Shown: positions 23,110 through 32,372, counted from the stretch's first letter. The stretch is 64,000 nucleotides of DNA from Aldehydirespirator sp965203635 (GCA_965203635.1 OZ241903.1:3224001-3288000); one strand, 5' to 3'. Notes: a model not told the origin generated them from the letters alone. Program-made: numbers and translations.

Positions 23110-24386
23110 CTGCTCTCCGCCCGCTCCGCCGTGACTTCGCGCTCTCGGGCACCGGCGTCCTGCCCCGAACCGGAGCCCTCGCCGGCACCGGCGTCCTGCC
23201 CCGAACCGGAGCCCTCGCCGGAGCCGGCGTCCTGCCCGGAACTGGAGCCCTCGCCGGAGCCGGCGTCCTCGGCCTGTTCCTGGGCCATGGCCGCGGCCCA
23301 CGCCTCAGCGCTGACCGCCTCGCCGCCGTCGGCCGGCTGCCAGAGCTGCTCTCCCGTCTCGGGATCGGTGATCCACTCTCCCTCGGCCCACTCCACGTCG
23401 CCGTAGGCGGCCTCCTCAGCCAACTGGGATTCGCTCTTGATGTTGATGCCCCATCCGGTGAGCCGGCTGGCCAGGCGAGCATTCTGGCCCTCCTTGCCGA
23501 TGGCGAGCGACAACTGGTAGTCGGGAACGATCACGTCGCAGTCGCCGGTCATCTCGTTGGGGCGGACCTCCTTGATCCTCGCCGGTGAAAGCGCCTTGGT
23601 CACGAACTCCTCGAGCTCGCCGCTGAACGGCACGATGTCGATCTTCTCGCCCCGCAGCTCGTTGACGACCTGGCGGACCCTCGCCCCCCGGGCCCCCACG
23701 CACGCCCCCACGGGATCGACGTTGGGGTCGTTCGAATGCACCGCGATCTTGGTGCGATGTCCCGGCTCGCGAGCGCAGGCCTTGATCTCCACGATCCCGT
23801 CGGCGATCTCGGGCACCTCCAGCTCGAACAGCCGCTTCACCAGGCCGGGATGGGTCCGGCTGACCACGATCTGAGGCCCCTTGGCCGTCTTGCGCACCTC
23901 GACGATGTAGGCCTTGAGCCGGGTGTTGGAGTCGGGCCGCTCGTAGGGGACCTGCTCCGCCTGCGGCAGCAGCGCCTCCACCCGGCCCAGATCGAGCAGG
24001 GTGTAGCGCGCGTCGGTCTGCTGGATCATGCCGGTGACGATGTCTCCCTCGCGGCCGGCGTACTCCTCGTACTTGAGCTCCCGCTCCGCCTCGCGGATGC
24101 GCTGGGTCATGACCTGGCGGGCGGTCTGTGCCGCGATGCGCCCGAAGTTGTCCGGCGTGACCTCGTACTCCTCGCCCACCGGGTTGCCCTCTTCGTCCAG
24201 GTCCTGGGCGATCACATGGAATTCCATGGTGGACGGATCGATCGTCACCCAGGCGTACTCCTTGGCGTCGGGCAGCCGCTTGTAGGCCGACTCCAAGGCG
24301 TCGGCCAGGGCCGCGAACAGAGCGTCGACGGTTATCCCCCGCTCGGCCGCCATCGCCTGGAGAGCTTCCATCATCTCCGCGTTCAT
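23106..24386 (-). CDS. nusA: Transcription termination/antitermination factor NusA
   Basis: A 426-residue protein. The N-terminal RNA polymerase-binding domain is at about 1-125, S1 at about 135-200 (GDIVTGMIQQTDARYTLLDL), KH1 and KH2 follow (VDPVGACVGARGARVRQVVN and DYQLSLAIGKEGQNARLASR). The C-terminus carries an acidic low-complexity tail with three near-identical units of the type GSGEGSGSGQDA (about 380-415), built on 36-bp DNA repeats at about 23152-23268. The start ATG overlaps the rimP stop as ATGA. It controls pausing, termination and antitermination. Confidence 0.96.
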   Translation of the reverse strand: MNAEMMEALQAMAAERGITVDALFAALADALESAYKRLPDAKEYAWVTIDPSTMEFHVIAQDLDEEGNPVGEEYEVTPDNFGRIAAQTARQVMTQRIREAERELKYEEYAGREGDIVTGMIQQTDARYTLLDLGRVEALLPQAEQVPYERPDSNTRLKAYIVEVRKTAKGPQIVVSRTHPGLVKRLFELEVPEIADGIVEIKACAREPGHRTKIAVHSNDPNVDPVGACVGARGARVRQVVNELRGEKIDIVPFSGELEEFVTKALSPARIKEVRPNEMTGDCDVIVPDYQLSLAIGKEGQNARLASRLTGWGINIKSESQLAEEAAYGDVEWAEGEWITDPETGEQLWQPADGGEAVSAEAWAAAMAQEQAEDAGSGEGSSSGQDAGSGEGSGSGQDAGAGEGSGSGQDAGAREREVTAERAESS

Positions 24387-24901
24387 CGCTTCGCCTCCCT
24401 GTGGTCAGGTCTCTTGGACTGTTGTGCCTGGTGCTGTTGTGCCTGGTGCGGGCGCGAGCCCCACTCGAAGACTGTGCGAGCCGAGGCGAGCTGCTCATAG
24501 GCGATGCGGCACACCTCGCCGTCGGTACTGCGCAGGTCCACGCCGTCGTCGGCCACGGCCTCCAGGGTCCCCGTCAGCCGGCGGGGCCCGTCGAAGCCGG
24601 CCAGGGTCTTCACTCTCACGGTGGATCCGGCGGCGCGGCGGAAGTGCTCGGGTGTGCGCAGCGGGCGCTCCAAGCCGGGACTCGAGACCTCCAGCGTGTA
24701 CCGGCCCGGTATGGGATCGTGCTCGTCCAGGGCGCGGCTGATCGAGCGCGACAACCGGGCTATGACATCGAGATCAATGCCGCCGTCAGCGTCGACAAGG
24801 ACTCGGACCACGCCGCCGTGGTGCTCCACGTCGTACAAGTCGACTGAGACGGCCTCCGCCAGCGGGGCAACGAGTTCGCGGACGCGATCGGCGATCGCCA
24901 T
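24383..24901 (-). CDS. rimP: Ribosome maturation factor RimP
   Basis: 172 residues from ATG 24901, which has AGGGA 5 nt upstream. The N-terminal domain (VRELVAPLAEAVSVDLYDVE, then VVRVLVDADGGIDLDVIARL), the EVSSPGLERPLRTPEHFRR motif and the C-terminal SH3-like domain are all present. The Gln/His-rich end contains HQAQQ twice, from a 15-bp tandem DNA duplication. It helps assemble the 30S subunit. As usual it is the first gene before nusA, with a 4-nt overlap. Confidence 0.94.
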   Translation of the reverse strand: MAIADRVRELVAPLAEAVSVDLYDVEHHGGVVRVLVDADGGIDLDVIARLSRSISRALDEHDPIPGRYTLEVSSPGLERPLRTPEHFRRAAGSTVRVKTLAGFDGPRRLTGTLEAVADDGVDLRSTDGEVCRIAYEQLASARTVFEWGSRPHQAQQHQAQQSKRPDHREAKR

Positions 24902-24959
24902 GGTATTCCCTGATATTCTGCTCTGGGCCGGGGGGCGGGTTCGGGCCTGAACCGGCAAC

Positions 24960-24981
24960 GGCGTGGGCACGAGCCCACGCC
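24960..24981 (-). terminator. Hairpin between ispG and rimP
   Basis: GGCGTGGGC (24960-24968) pairs with GCCCACGCC (24973-24981) around an ACGA tetraloop, a perfect 9-bp stem. It lies 38 nt downstream of the ispG stop and 58 nt upstream of the rimP start. It can be an ispG terminator or a structured rimP leader. Confidence 0.55.
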
Positions 24982-25019
24982 GCTTCCGGAGAATCGAACG
25001 TGCCGAAAGTATACCTGGG

Positions 25020-26252
25020 TTAGGCGCCGGTCTTGCGCCGGATGCCGGCCACTACCGTCTCGGCGTTGTTGGCGTCGTCCCCGAGTTCGTCGAGGTTGCG
25101 GCGGCGATCTTCCTCAGCGGCCCGCCGGGCGGAGGCCCGCGTCTTCTTGGCCCGCTCGAGCGCGGCGTCCGAACCGTGCTCGCAGATGAATTCGGCCCAT
25201 TCCACCAGCGCGTCCACCATCGCCTCCTCGGCGACGACGGCCACGTTCTCGCCCTTCACGAACAAGTGCCCCCGACGGTTTCCCGCGGCGATGCCGAGAT
25301 CGGCGTCGCGGGCCTCGCCCGGACCGTTGACGACGCAACCCATGACGGCCACCTGGAGCGGTATGCGCCGCTCGCCGAAGGCCTCCATGGCCTGTTGGGC
25401 CACCGTGAACACGTCCACCTCGGCCCGCCCGCAGCTGGGGCAGGCGATCAGGTCGACGTTGCGCCGCTCGCGCAGCCCCAACGCCTCCAGCAGTTGCCGC
25501 CCGGCCCGAGCCTCCTCGACGGGATCGGTGGTCAGCGAGTAGCGGATGGTGTCGCCGATGCCCTCGGCGAGCAGGGAGGCTATTCCGGCCGTCGACTTGA
25601 TGGTCCCGGCCGGCGGCGGTCCCGCCTCGGTCACCCCGAGATGCAGAGGATGGTCCGTCGTGTCGGCCAGCTGCCGGTACGCCTCGATCATGAGCGGAAC
25701 GCTCGATGCCTTCACCGAGATCTTCACCAGATCGAACCCCACGTCCTCGAAGTAGGCGAGCTCCCGCATCGCAGAGGCCACCATCGCCTCGGGGGTCACT
25801 CCCAACTCCGGGTCGTAGAGGTCGGGATCGAGCGAGCCCCCGTTGACTCCGATGCGGATGGGCACGCCCCGGTCCTTGCATTCCCGGGCCACGGCCTTGA
25901 TCTGGTCGGGCTTGCGGATGTTGCCGGGGTTCAGGCGCAGGCAGTGAACGCCGGCTTCCAGCGCGGCCAGCGCCATGCGGTAGTTGTTGTGGATGTCGGC
26001 GACGATCGGCACCGGTGAGCGGGGCACGATCCGGGCCAGTCCCTCGGCGGCCTCGGACCGGTTGCAGGTGCAGCGCACGATGTCGGCGCCCGCGGCCGCC
26101 AGCGCGTAGATCTGTTGCAGGGTGGCTTCGTGGTCGGCCGTCTTGGTGACCGTCATGGACTGCACCGTTACCGGTGCCCCACCCCCGACTGGGACGGTCC
26201 CGACCATGATCTGCCGAGTGTCTCGCCGCGGGAATTTCGCGGTGACCTGCAC
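25020..26252 (-). CDS. ispG: 4-hydroxy-3-methylbut-2-enyl diphosphate synthase (flavodoxin/ferredoxin)
   Basis: A 410-residue enzyme of the MEP isoprenoid pathway, GTG start at 26252. The TIM-barrel half begins RRDTRQIMVGTVPVGGGAPV and includes VPIVADIHNNYRMAL and RLNPGNIRKPDQIK. The [4Fe-4S] ligands are in LIACPSCGRAEVDVF (two Cys near 269-272) and VAVMGCVVNGPGEARDADLG (third Cys near 304, with the conserved Glu). It converts MEcPP to HMBPP. It is the last gene of the dxr - M50 protease - ispG group, an arrangement common in Actinobacteria. Confidence 0.97.
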   Translation of the reverse strand: MQVTAKFPRRDTRQIMVGTVPVGGGAPVTVQSMTVTKTADHEATLQQIYALAAAGADIVRCTCNRSEAAEGLARIVPRSPVPIVADIHNNYRMALAALEAGVHCLRLNPGNIRKPDQIKAVARECKDRGVPIRIGVNGGSLDPDLYDPELGVTPEAMVASAMRELAYFEDVGFDLVKISVKASSVPLMIEAYRQLADTTDHPLHLGVTEAGPPPAGTIKSTAGIASLLAEGIGDTIRYSLTTDPVEEARAGRQLLEALGLRERRNVDLIACPSCGRAEVDVFTVAQQAMEAFGERRIPLQVAVMGCVVNGPGEARDADLGIAAGNRRGHLFVKGENVAVVAEEAMVDALVEWAEFICEHGSDAALERAKKTRASARRAAEEDRRRNLDELGDDANNAETVVAGIRRKTGA

Positions 26253-26293
26253 GATGTGAGTCTACCCCGGTTGGGTCCGCGGCTCGGAGGGGA

Positions 26294-27784
26294 TCAGCCG
26301 AAGCTGACAGGATCAAGGATGTCGCGCACCAGGGCCACACCGCCCACCAGCAGCAGCAGCGCCACCACCGCGTAGGTGAGCGGGAGCAGGCGGGCCGCAT
26401 CGACCCGGTGGGTGCGACCCCCGAAGGAGCGGATCCGCTCGTAGGTGGCCACGACCACATGTCCCCCGTCGAGGGGCAGCAGCGGCAACAGGTTGAACAC
26501 TCCGATGAAGGCGTTCACGTACACGAGGAGCAGGAGGACCTCGGTGGCGCCGTCGGAGGCTGCTTCGGCACCGATGCGGGCCACCCCGTAGATCGACAGG
26601 ATCCGGTTCTCGTCCGGATGCGATCGGTCGAGGCGCCGCAATTCGAGCTCGCGGGCCATGGGCGCGCCGCCGGCCGCCTGATCGTCGTCCCGCAGCCCGT
26701 CCAGCGTGCCTCCGAATCCGTCGGTCACGATGGTCGGGATGGCGAAGACCACGTCGCGGACGATCAACGCGGACAACCGGACCGACTCGCCGGCAGCCTG
26801 CACGACGCCGAGGCCATCAGCGCGGTAGTCGGCCGACACCCCGAAGAATCCCCTGACCGCGGCCGAGGGGCTGACCAGTTCGGTGATGATGGCCCCCTCC
26901 ACCACCGCCGGCCTTCCTGTTCGGGTGTCGACGATGGTGATGTCGAGGGGCTCGCCAATCCGGTCGCGCCCGTACGCAGCCACCTGGACATAGGTGGGGG
27001 CGCCCCCGGATTCGAGACCTTCCACCGCGAGGATGCGATCCCCTTCGATGAGTCCCACGATCCCGGCCGCGCCCGCCGCGGTGAGCCGCTCGCCCACCCG
27101 GGTGGAGGCCGTGTGCACCACGCCGTCGCGGCGATACACCACCTCCACCTGGGATCCTGCGAGCTCGCGAACCAGGTGCGAGAAGTCGGTGAAGGTGGTG
27201 CGGCCCACTCCGGCGACCGAGATGAGCTCGTCCCCGGGCTGCAGGCCGGCCGCCGAGGCCGCGCTGTCGGTTGAGACCGTGGCCAGCACCCAGTTCTGAG
27301 TCTCGTCGGCGTCGGACCGGCCGCTCAGGATCGTGCCGTCACCCAGCAGCACCGCGAACAGCAGTACCAGCACGATCACGAAGTGCATGGCCGACCCCGC
27401 CGTCAGCACCAGCATCTTCCTGGGGTAGCTCTGCTGCCGGAAGCTGCGCGGCTCGTCGTCGGGCTCCACCTCGTCGAGGTTGTTCATCCCGACGATGCGC
27501 ACGTACGCGCCGACCCAGATCGCCTTGACCCCGTACTCCGTCTCGCCGCGACGGAACGACCAGAGGCGCGGGCCGAACCCGATGAAGAACTCGCTGACCT
27601 TCATGCCCGTCCACCGGGCCATGAGGTAATGGCCGAGTTCGTGCAGGAACAGCATGGCCACCAGCGACAGGATGATCACCAACCAGCCGGCGCCCGCGAA
27701 GACCCCGAGGAGCACGAGGAGCGCCACGAGGACGGCGAGGCGGGTGTGATCGCCCAGCGGCGAAGCAGAGATGCGCTGGCTCAT
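26294..27784 (-). CDS. Site-2 (M50) membrane zinc metalloprotease, RseP/Rip1-like
   Basis: A 496-residue intramembrane protease. The catalytic HELGH (about residues 49-53) lies in an N-terminal membrane segment (IILSLVAMLFLHELGHYLMA), the G-x-G segment is FIGFGPRLWSF, and the third ligand motif is NLLPLLPLDGGHVV near residue 435. A PDZ domain lies between (about 170-260: STDSAASAAGLQPGDELISV). This is longer than typical RseP, with extra sequence between the PDZ domain and the last membrane segments. It probably cleaves anti-sigma factors or other membrane proteins. The gene starts 7 nt after dxr. Confidence 0.92.
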   Translation of the reverse strand: MSQRISASPLGDHTRLAVLVALLVLLGVFAGAGWLVIILSLVAMLFLHELGHYLMARWTGMKVSEFFIGFGPRLWSFRRGETEYGVKAIWVGAYVRIVGMNNLDEVEPDDEPRSFRQQSYPRKMLVLTAGSAMHFVIVLVLLFAVLLGDGTILSGRSDADETQNWVLATVSTDSAASAAGLQPGDELISVAGVGRTTFTDFSHLVRELAGSQVEVVYRRDGVVHTASTRVGERLTAAGAAGIVGLIEGDRILAVEGLESGGAPTYVQVAAYGRDRIGEPLDITIVDTRTGRPAVVEGAIITELVSPSAAVRGFFGVSADYRADGLGVVQAAGESVRLSALIVRDVVFAIPTIVTDGFGGTLDGLRDDDQAAGGAPMARELELRRLDRSHPDENRILSIYGVARIGAEAASDGATEVLLLLVYVNAFIGVFNLLPLLPLDGGHVVVATYERIRSFGGRTHRVDAARLLPLTYAVVALLLLVGGVALVRDILDPVSFG

Positions 27785-27791
27785 GAGGGCC

Positions 27792-28949
27792 TCAGGCTGC
27801 CTCGCGCCGCCTTACCAGGCTTCCGGCGATCCGGCGAGCCTCGCCGTCCGCAGCCAGCACCGCTTCGACGTCATCGGCCTTCGTCCCGGGCCACAACCCC
27901 AGCGCCTCCTCCAGCAGGTGCGCGATGTCAACCCAACGGATCCGCCCGTCGAGGAAGGCCTGCACCGCCACCTCGTTGGCCGCGTTGAGCCACGCCGGTG
28001 CGGTCTCCGAGGCGCGGCCGGCCTCGTAGGCCAAGTCGATGCAGCCGAAGGCGTCCCGGTCGGGCGGTTCGAAGTCCAAGCGGCCCAGCTCAGCCCAGTC
28101 GATGGCACCGTAGGCAAGGTCGAGGCGATCGGGGTAGGCCAGCGCATACCCGATGCAGAGCCTCATGTCGGGCTTCGAGAGCTGGGCCACAGTCGCTCCG
28201 TCGCAGTAGGTGACCATCGAATGGACGATGGACTGGGGATGCACGACGACCTCGATCTGGTCGTAGGCGATCCCGAAGAGTTCGTGCGCCTCGATCACCT
28301 CGAGGCCCTTGTTCATGAGCGTGCTGGAGTCGATGGTGATCTTGGGGCCCATCTGCCAGGTGGGGTGGGCCAGAGCGTCGGCGACGCCGACCTCCTCCAG
28401 CTCGGCCCGGCTGCGGCCCCGGAAGGGTCCGCCGCTCGCGGTCAGCACGATCTCCGAGACCGCCTCGGGGTGGTCGTTGGCCCTCAGGCACTGGTGAACA
28501 GCACAATGCTCCGAGTCGACCGGGATTATCGCCGCGCCGGCCGTGGCCCGGGCCCGCTGCACCACCGGAGCGGCCGCGATCAGCGACTCCTTGTTGGCCA
28601 GTCCCAGCCGCCTGCCGGCTTCCAGGGCGGCCAGGGTGACCGGCAGCCCCGCGAACCCGACCACGCCGTTGATGACGGTGTCGGCCACCGAGGCCGCGGC
28701 GGCCATGGCGTCGGAGCCGGCGAGCAGCTCCACGGTGTCGGGCAGCCGCTCGGCCAGGGCGGCAGCCCGGGAGGCGTCGGCAATCGCCACAATGTCCGGG
28801 CGGAAGCGCTGCGCCTGCTCAGCCAGGAGATCCACCGAGCGGGCCGCACCCAGGGCGGCCACCCGGTACTGGTCGGGTCGGGCCTGGACGATGTCGAGCG
28901 TTTGGGTTCCGATCGACCCGGTCGAGCCGAGAATGGCAACCGATGACAC
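27792..28949 (-). CDS. dxr: 1-deoxy-D-xylulose 5-phosphate reductoisomerase
   Basis: A 385-residue enzyme of the MEP pathway; start GTG 28949 (a TTG at 28952 is an alternative). NADPH binds at VAILGSTGSIGTQTLDIV. The active-site stretches include ANKESLIAAAPVV, VDSEHCAVHQCL (metal Glu), LTASGGPFRG and WQMGPKITIDSSTLMNKGLE. It converts DXP to MEP. The gene lies directly upstream of the M50 protease with a 7-nt gap and 40 nt after the cdsA stop. Confidence 0.97.
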   Translation of the reverse strand: MSSVAILGSTGSIGTQTLDIVQARPDQYRVAALGAARSVDLLAEQAQRFRPDIVAIADASRAAALAERLPDTVELLAGSDAMAAAASVADTVINGVVGFAGLPVTLAALEAGRRLGLANKESLIAAAPVVQRARATAGAAIIPVDSEHCAVHQCLRANDHPEAVSEIVLTASGGPFRGRSRAELEEVGVADALAHPTWQMGPKITIDSSTLMNKGLEVIEAHELFGIAYDQIEVVVHPQSIVHSMVTYCDGATVAQLSKPDMRLCIGYALAYPDRLDLAYGAIDWAELGRLDFEPPDRDAFGCIDLAYEAGRASETAPAWLNAANEVAVQAFLDGRIRWVDIAHLLEEALGLWPGTKADDVEAVLAADGEARRIAGSLVRRREAA

Positions 28950-28989
28950 CAAGCTCAGATTACCCCGATCACTCGGAGTCCATCTTTAC

Positions 28990-30186
28990 TCAGATCACTC
29001 CGGTCATTAGCGCCACGTAGTATGTGGCCGGCAGCGAGAACAGCATCGCGTCGAACCGGTCGAGGATCCCGCCGTGGCCGGGAAGCAGCGAACCCATGTC
29101 CTTGATGTCGAGGTCGCGCTTGAGCATGGACTCGGCCAGGTCCCCGATGGGCGCGGCCACCGCCACCACCACCGCCAGCAGGACTGCGGTCCAGAAGCTT
29201 CCGGGGGCCTCCGCGACGGGCGCGGGCATGCCGACCAACCCCATGACCACGCCGACCGCGACGGTCACGACGGCTCCGCCGAGCAGCCCCTCGAGCGTCT
29301 TGTTGGGGCTGGCCCTCGACAGCGGGGTGCGGCCCGCGGCCCTGCCGATCGCCATGGCGCTCACATCGTGGGCGACGGTCAGGACGATGGCCGCGGTGAG
29401 AAGCCCAGTCCCGTGGGTCGGGATCTGCAGCATCAGGGCCGCGTGAGCGCCCAGAACGCCTATGTAGGCCACGGCGAGGACCGTCACCGCCAGCCCTCGC
29501 ATCGGCCCCTCGACGCCTACGCCGGTCAGATACCACAACATCCCGAACACCACCGTGAGCACCAGCACGACGACGATCCCGTCCATGCCCCGCCAGTAGG
29601 CGGCAAGGGGCGTGGTCACCACCCCGGCCAATCCCAGAACCACGGCCGGCTGGTATCCCGCCACTCGAACCGCGCTGAGGAACTCCACAGCCGCCAGACC
29701 GAGCACCACGGTTGCCACCACCAGCGCCCACGCGGGGCCGACCTGCAGGGCCACGAGGATCACAGCCGAGAGGAAGACGCCCACGAGGACGGCCATCGGC
29801 ATGTCCCGATCGGACGACACCGCCGGAGTGGGGCCGGTGCCGGTCACTCCGCCGTACACCGCCTGGTCGTCGTAGCCGAAGAAGTCCTCCTCGCCGATGA
29901 CCGTGCCGACCGGCTCACTCGGCTCTATGGGAGGCAAGGTGTCCTCGGACTCGTCCCACTGGGGTGCGGAGGCGTGGTCGGTCCACGCCCCCAGCTCCTG
30001 GGGATCGGCTTCCTGGAGCCTCGGCTCAGACCCCGTCAGCTGGGACGACCCTGTAGCCCCCGCCTCGCCCCAGGCAGGCTCATCCTCATCGCCGAACACC
30101 GACCGCCCGGCCACGACGCCTGCATCGTCGTCTAGCTCATCGGCATCGGTCGAGCCGAGTCCTCCGAATTCGTCCCGGTCGCTCAC
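28990..30186 (-). CDS. cdsA: Phosphatidate cytidylyltransferase
   Basis: About 398 residues; GTG 30186 is 7 nt behind AAAGGAG, and another GTG lies 3 nt upstream. A hydrophilic acidic N-terminal region of about 125 residues precedes the membrane domain, which is longer than in most CdsA proteins. The membrane part has about eight segments. The signature is LTVAHDVSAMAIGRAAGRTP then LSRASPNKTLEGLLGG, and GDLAESMLKRDLDIKDMGSL-type sequence followed by LPGHGGILDRFDAMLF. It makes CDP-diacylglycerol for phospholipid synthesis. Confidence 0.95.
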   Translation of the reverse strand: MSDRDEFGGLGSTDADELDDDAGVVAGRSVFGDEDEPAWGEAGATGSSQLTGSEPRLQEADPQELGAWTDHASAPQWDESEDTLPPIEPSEPVGTVIGEEDFFGYDDQAVYGGVTGTGPTPAVSSDRDMPMAVLVGVFLSAVILVALQVGPAWALVVATVVLGLAAVEFLSAVRVAGYQPAVVLGLAGVVTTPLAAYWRGMDGIVVVLVLTVVFGMLWYLTGVGVEGPMRGLAVTVLAVAYIGVLGAHAALMLQIPTHGTGLLTAAIVLTVAHDVSAMAIGRAAGRTPLSRASPNKTLEGLLGGAVVTVAVGVVMGLVGMPAPVAEAPGSFWTAVLLAVVVAVAAPIGDLAESMLKRDLDIKDMGSLLPGHGGILDRFDAMLFSLPATYYVALMTGVI

Positions 30187-30237
30187 CACACCGCTCCTTT
30201 CACTCGCCGGGTCATGGACCCGAGCGCTGCTCGCGTC

Positions 30238-30807
30238 TCACACCTCGAGCAGTTCGTCCTCTTTGCTGGCTAGGGCCTCATCGATCTGCTTCTCGTGGGC
30301 GCGGGTGATGCCGTCGAGTTGCTCGCCGGCGCGCACCACCGAGTCGGCAGAGACTCCGCCCTCCTTCTCGATCCCCTCAAGATCCTTGCGGGCCTGGCGG
30401 CGCAGGCCGCGCACCCGGTTCCGGGAGTCCTCGGCCATGGACCCCACGAGCCTGGCCAGTTCCCGGCGTCGCTCCTCGGTGAGCGGCGGGAACGACAGGC
30501 GGATGACTCGCCCGTCGTTGCTGGGGACCAGCCCGAGCTGGGCCTGCTGGATGGCCCGCTCCACCGCAGTGATGTTGGCGGGATCATGAGGGGTCACGAT
30601 CAGTTGACTGGCCTCGGGGATGGCGAAGCTGACCAACTCCCTCATCGCCATCGTGACGCCGTAAGCCTCCACCGGCACCCGCTCCAGCAGCGCCGAACTG
30701 GCCCTGCCGGTGCGCACCGTGGAGAACTCGCGCCTGGCCGCGGCGACGGCTTCATCCATTCGCTCGCCAGCGTCTTCGAGCACCATGCCGATCAGCTCCT
30801 CGCTCAT
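30238..30807 (-). CDS. frr: Ribosome recycling factor
   Basis: A 189-residue protein, ATG 30807, overlapping the pyrH stop as ATGA. The three-helix bundle and tip are recognisable: EFSTVRTGRASSALLERVPV, YGVTMAMRELVSFAIPEASQ, LIVTPHDPANITAVERAI, RVIRLSFPPLTEERRRELAR and RNRVRGLRRQARKDLEGI. It releases ribosomes after termination together with EF-G. It follows rpsB-tsf-pyrH in the classical order. Confidence 0.97.
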   Translation of the reverse strand: MSEELIGMVLEDAGERMDEAVAAARREFSTVRTGRASSALLERVPVEAYGVTMAMRELVSFAIPEASQLIVTPHDPANITAVERAIQQAQLGLVPSNDGRVIRLSFPPLTEERRRELARLVGSMAEDSRNRVRGLRRQARKDLEGIEKEGGVSADSVVRAGEQLDGITRAHEKQIDEALASKEDELLEV

Positions 30808-31580
30808 GGGCCCCGATCCTCCTGCGCAACGAGCGTACCTACCCGAGAGCCGTCGAGTAGGGATTGCAGGTTGCCCGCCTGCATCAGGTTGAAGACCACG
30901 ATCGGAAGGCGGTTGTCCATGCACAGCGTGATGGCGGTGGAATCCATCACCTCGAGTCCCCGGTTGAGCACCTCGAGGTAGGTGACACGCTCCAGCCGGA
31001 CGGCTCCCGAATCGACTCCAGGATCCGCGGTATAGATGCCGTCGACCCCACCGTGGGTGCCCTTGAGCACCACTTCGGCCTCCACCTCGGCGGCCCTGAG
31101 CGCGGCGGTGGTGTCGGTGGTGAAGAAGGGGTTGCCGGTGCCGCCCGCGAAGATGACCACCCGGCCCTTCTCAAGGTGGCGGATGGCCCGCCGCCGGATG
31201 TACGGCTCGGCGATCTGCGCCATGTGGATCGCGGTCTGCACCCGCGTGGGTTGCCCCAGCTGCTCGAGCGTGTCCTGGAGGGCCAGGGCGTTCATCACCG
31301 TGGCCAGCATCCCCATGTAGTCGGCCTGGGCCCGGTCCATGCCCGCGCCCGCACCCTGGGTGCCCCGCCACAGGTTCCCGCCGCCCACCACGACCGCGAT
31401 CTCGATGTCGAACGCGCCGCGGGCCTCGGCGATGCCCGCGGCGATGCGCCGGACGGTGTCACCGTCGATGCCGCCCTCCGATCCCCCTGCGAAGGCCTCA
31501 CCCGAGAGCTTGAGCAGCACCCGGTGCCAGCGAGCCGGCCGCCGCGCTGGTGCGTTGGCGGTATCGGCGGAGCTGTTCAT
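30804..31580 (-). CDS. pyrH: Uridylate kinase
   Basis: A 258-residue UMP kinase of the amino-acid-kinase fold; ATG 31580, 2 nt after the tsf stop. Longer starts upstream would overlap tsf. Signatures: VLLKLSGEAFAGG (phosphate-binding), EIAVVVGGGNLWRG, RAQADYMGMLATVMNALAL, VIFAGGTGNPFFTTDTTAAL and GTHGGVDGIYTADP. It makes UDP for nucleotide synthesis. A N-terminal extension of about 20 residues (MNSSADTANAPARRPARW) precedes the conserved start. Confidence 0.96.
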   Translation of the reverse strand: MNSSADTANAPARRPARWHRVLLKLSGEAFAGGSEGGIDGDTVRRIAAGIAEARGAFDIEIAVVVGGGNLWRGTQGAGAGMDRAQADYMGMLATVMNALALQDTLEQLGQPTRVQTAIHMAQIAEPYIRRRAIRHLEKGRVVIFAGGTGNPFFTTDTTAALRAAEVEAEVVLKGTHGGVDGIYTADPGVDSGAVRLERVTYLEVLNRGLEVMDSTAITLCMDNRLPIVVFNLMQAGNLQSLLDGSRVGTLVAQEDRGP

Positions 31581-31582
31581 GG

Positions 31583-32371
31583 TCAGTCGCCGATCAGCAC
31601 CTGCACGAAACGGACGATCGACCCGCCGCCGATGCTGTCCTTCACCGCGGTCTTCTCGCCGTGAAGCCCCTGCTCGAGCAGCACACGCTCGGCGTACCAG
31701 CCCCGCATCCTGCCGTCCACGATCTTGTCCCACGCGGGCTCGGGCTTGCCCTCGGCCTTGGTGATCTCCAGCAGCGAGGCTCTCTCCTGCTCGATCTCGG
31801 TGGCCGGGATCTCGCTCGCGCTCAGGAATTGAGGCTTGGCGAAGGCGACGTGCAGGGCCACCTGGTGCAGCGCATCGACGTCCACCCCGCTGCCCTCCAC
31901 AACGACCGCGTTCACGCCCCGCCCGTCCTGACGGTGAAGGTACGAGTCGAGAACGTTGCCGTCAGCAGCCTGCATGTGCTCGACCACACCGACCTCGATG
32001 TTCTCCTTCAGGACCAGCTTGAGGTCCTCGATCCCGGCTGCGTGCCCGTCCACCGCTCCGGGACCGCCGGAGAGCACGGAATCTGCGAGGGTCTGCACCA
32101 GAGAGGTGAAGCCCGCGTTCTTCGCCGAGAAGTCGGTCTCGCACTTGAGCTGAACGACCGCGGCAGCCTTGCCGTCGCCGGCGACCGCGATGGCGCCCTG
32201 ATCGTTGTCCCGGCCGCTCCGAGCGTCGGCTTTGGCCAAGCCCTGCTCCCGCAGGATCTGGCGGGCCGCCTCCATGTCGCCGTCGGCGGAGGTCAGGGCC
32301 TTCTTGGCATCCATCATCCCCGCGCCGGTGGCGTCGCGCAGTGCCTTCACGTCCCGAGCGCTGACCGCCAT
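31583..32371 (-). CDS. tsf: Translation elongation factor Ts
   Basis: A 262-residue factor, ATG 32371, one base after the rpsB stop and with GAGGAG 7 nt upstream. The N-terminal UBA-like domain reads SARDVKALRDATGAGMMDAK, then KALTSADGDMEAARQILREQ. The nucleotide-exchange core has VVQLKCETDFSAKNAGFTSL, where the TDF motif contacts EF-Tu. It regenerates EF-Tu-GTP. Longer starts would run into the rpsB tail. Confidence 0.96.
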   Translation of the reverse strand: MAVSARDVKALRDATGAGMMDAKKALTSADGDMEAARQILREQGLAKADARSGRDNDQGAIAVAGDGKAAAVVQLKCETDFSAKNAGFTSLVQTLADSVLSGGPGAVDGHAAGIEDLKLVLKENIEVGVVEHMQAADGNVLDSYLHRQDGRGVNAVVVEGSGVDVDALHQVALHVAFAKPQFLSASEIPATEIEQERASLLEITKAEGKPEPAWDKIVDGRMRGWYAERVLLEQGLHGEKTAVKDSIGGGSIVRFVQVLIGD

Positions 32372-32372
32372 C

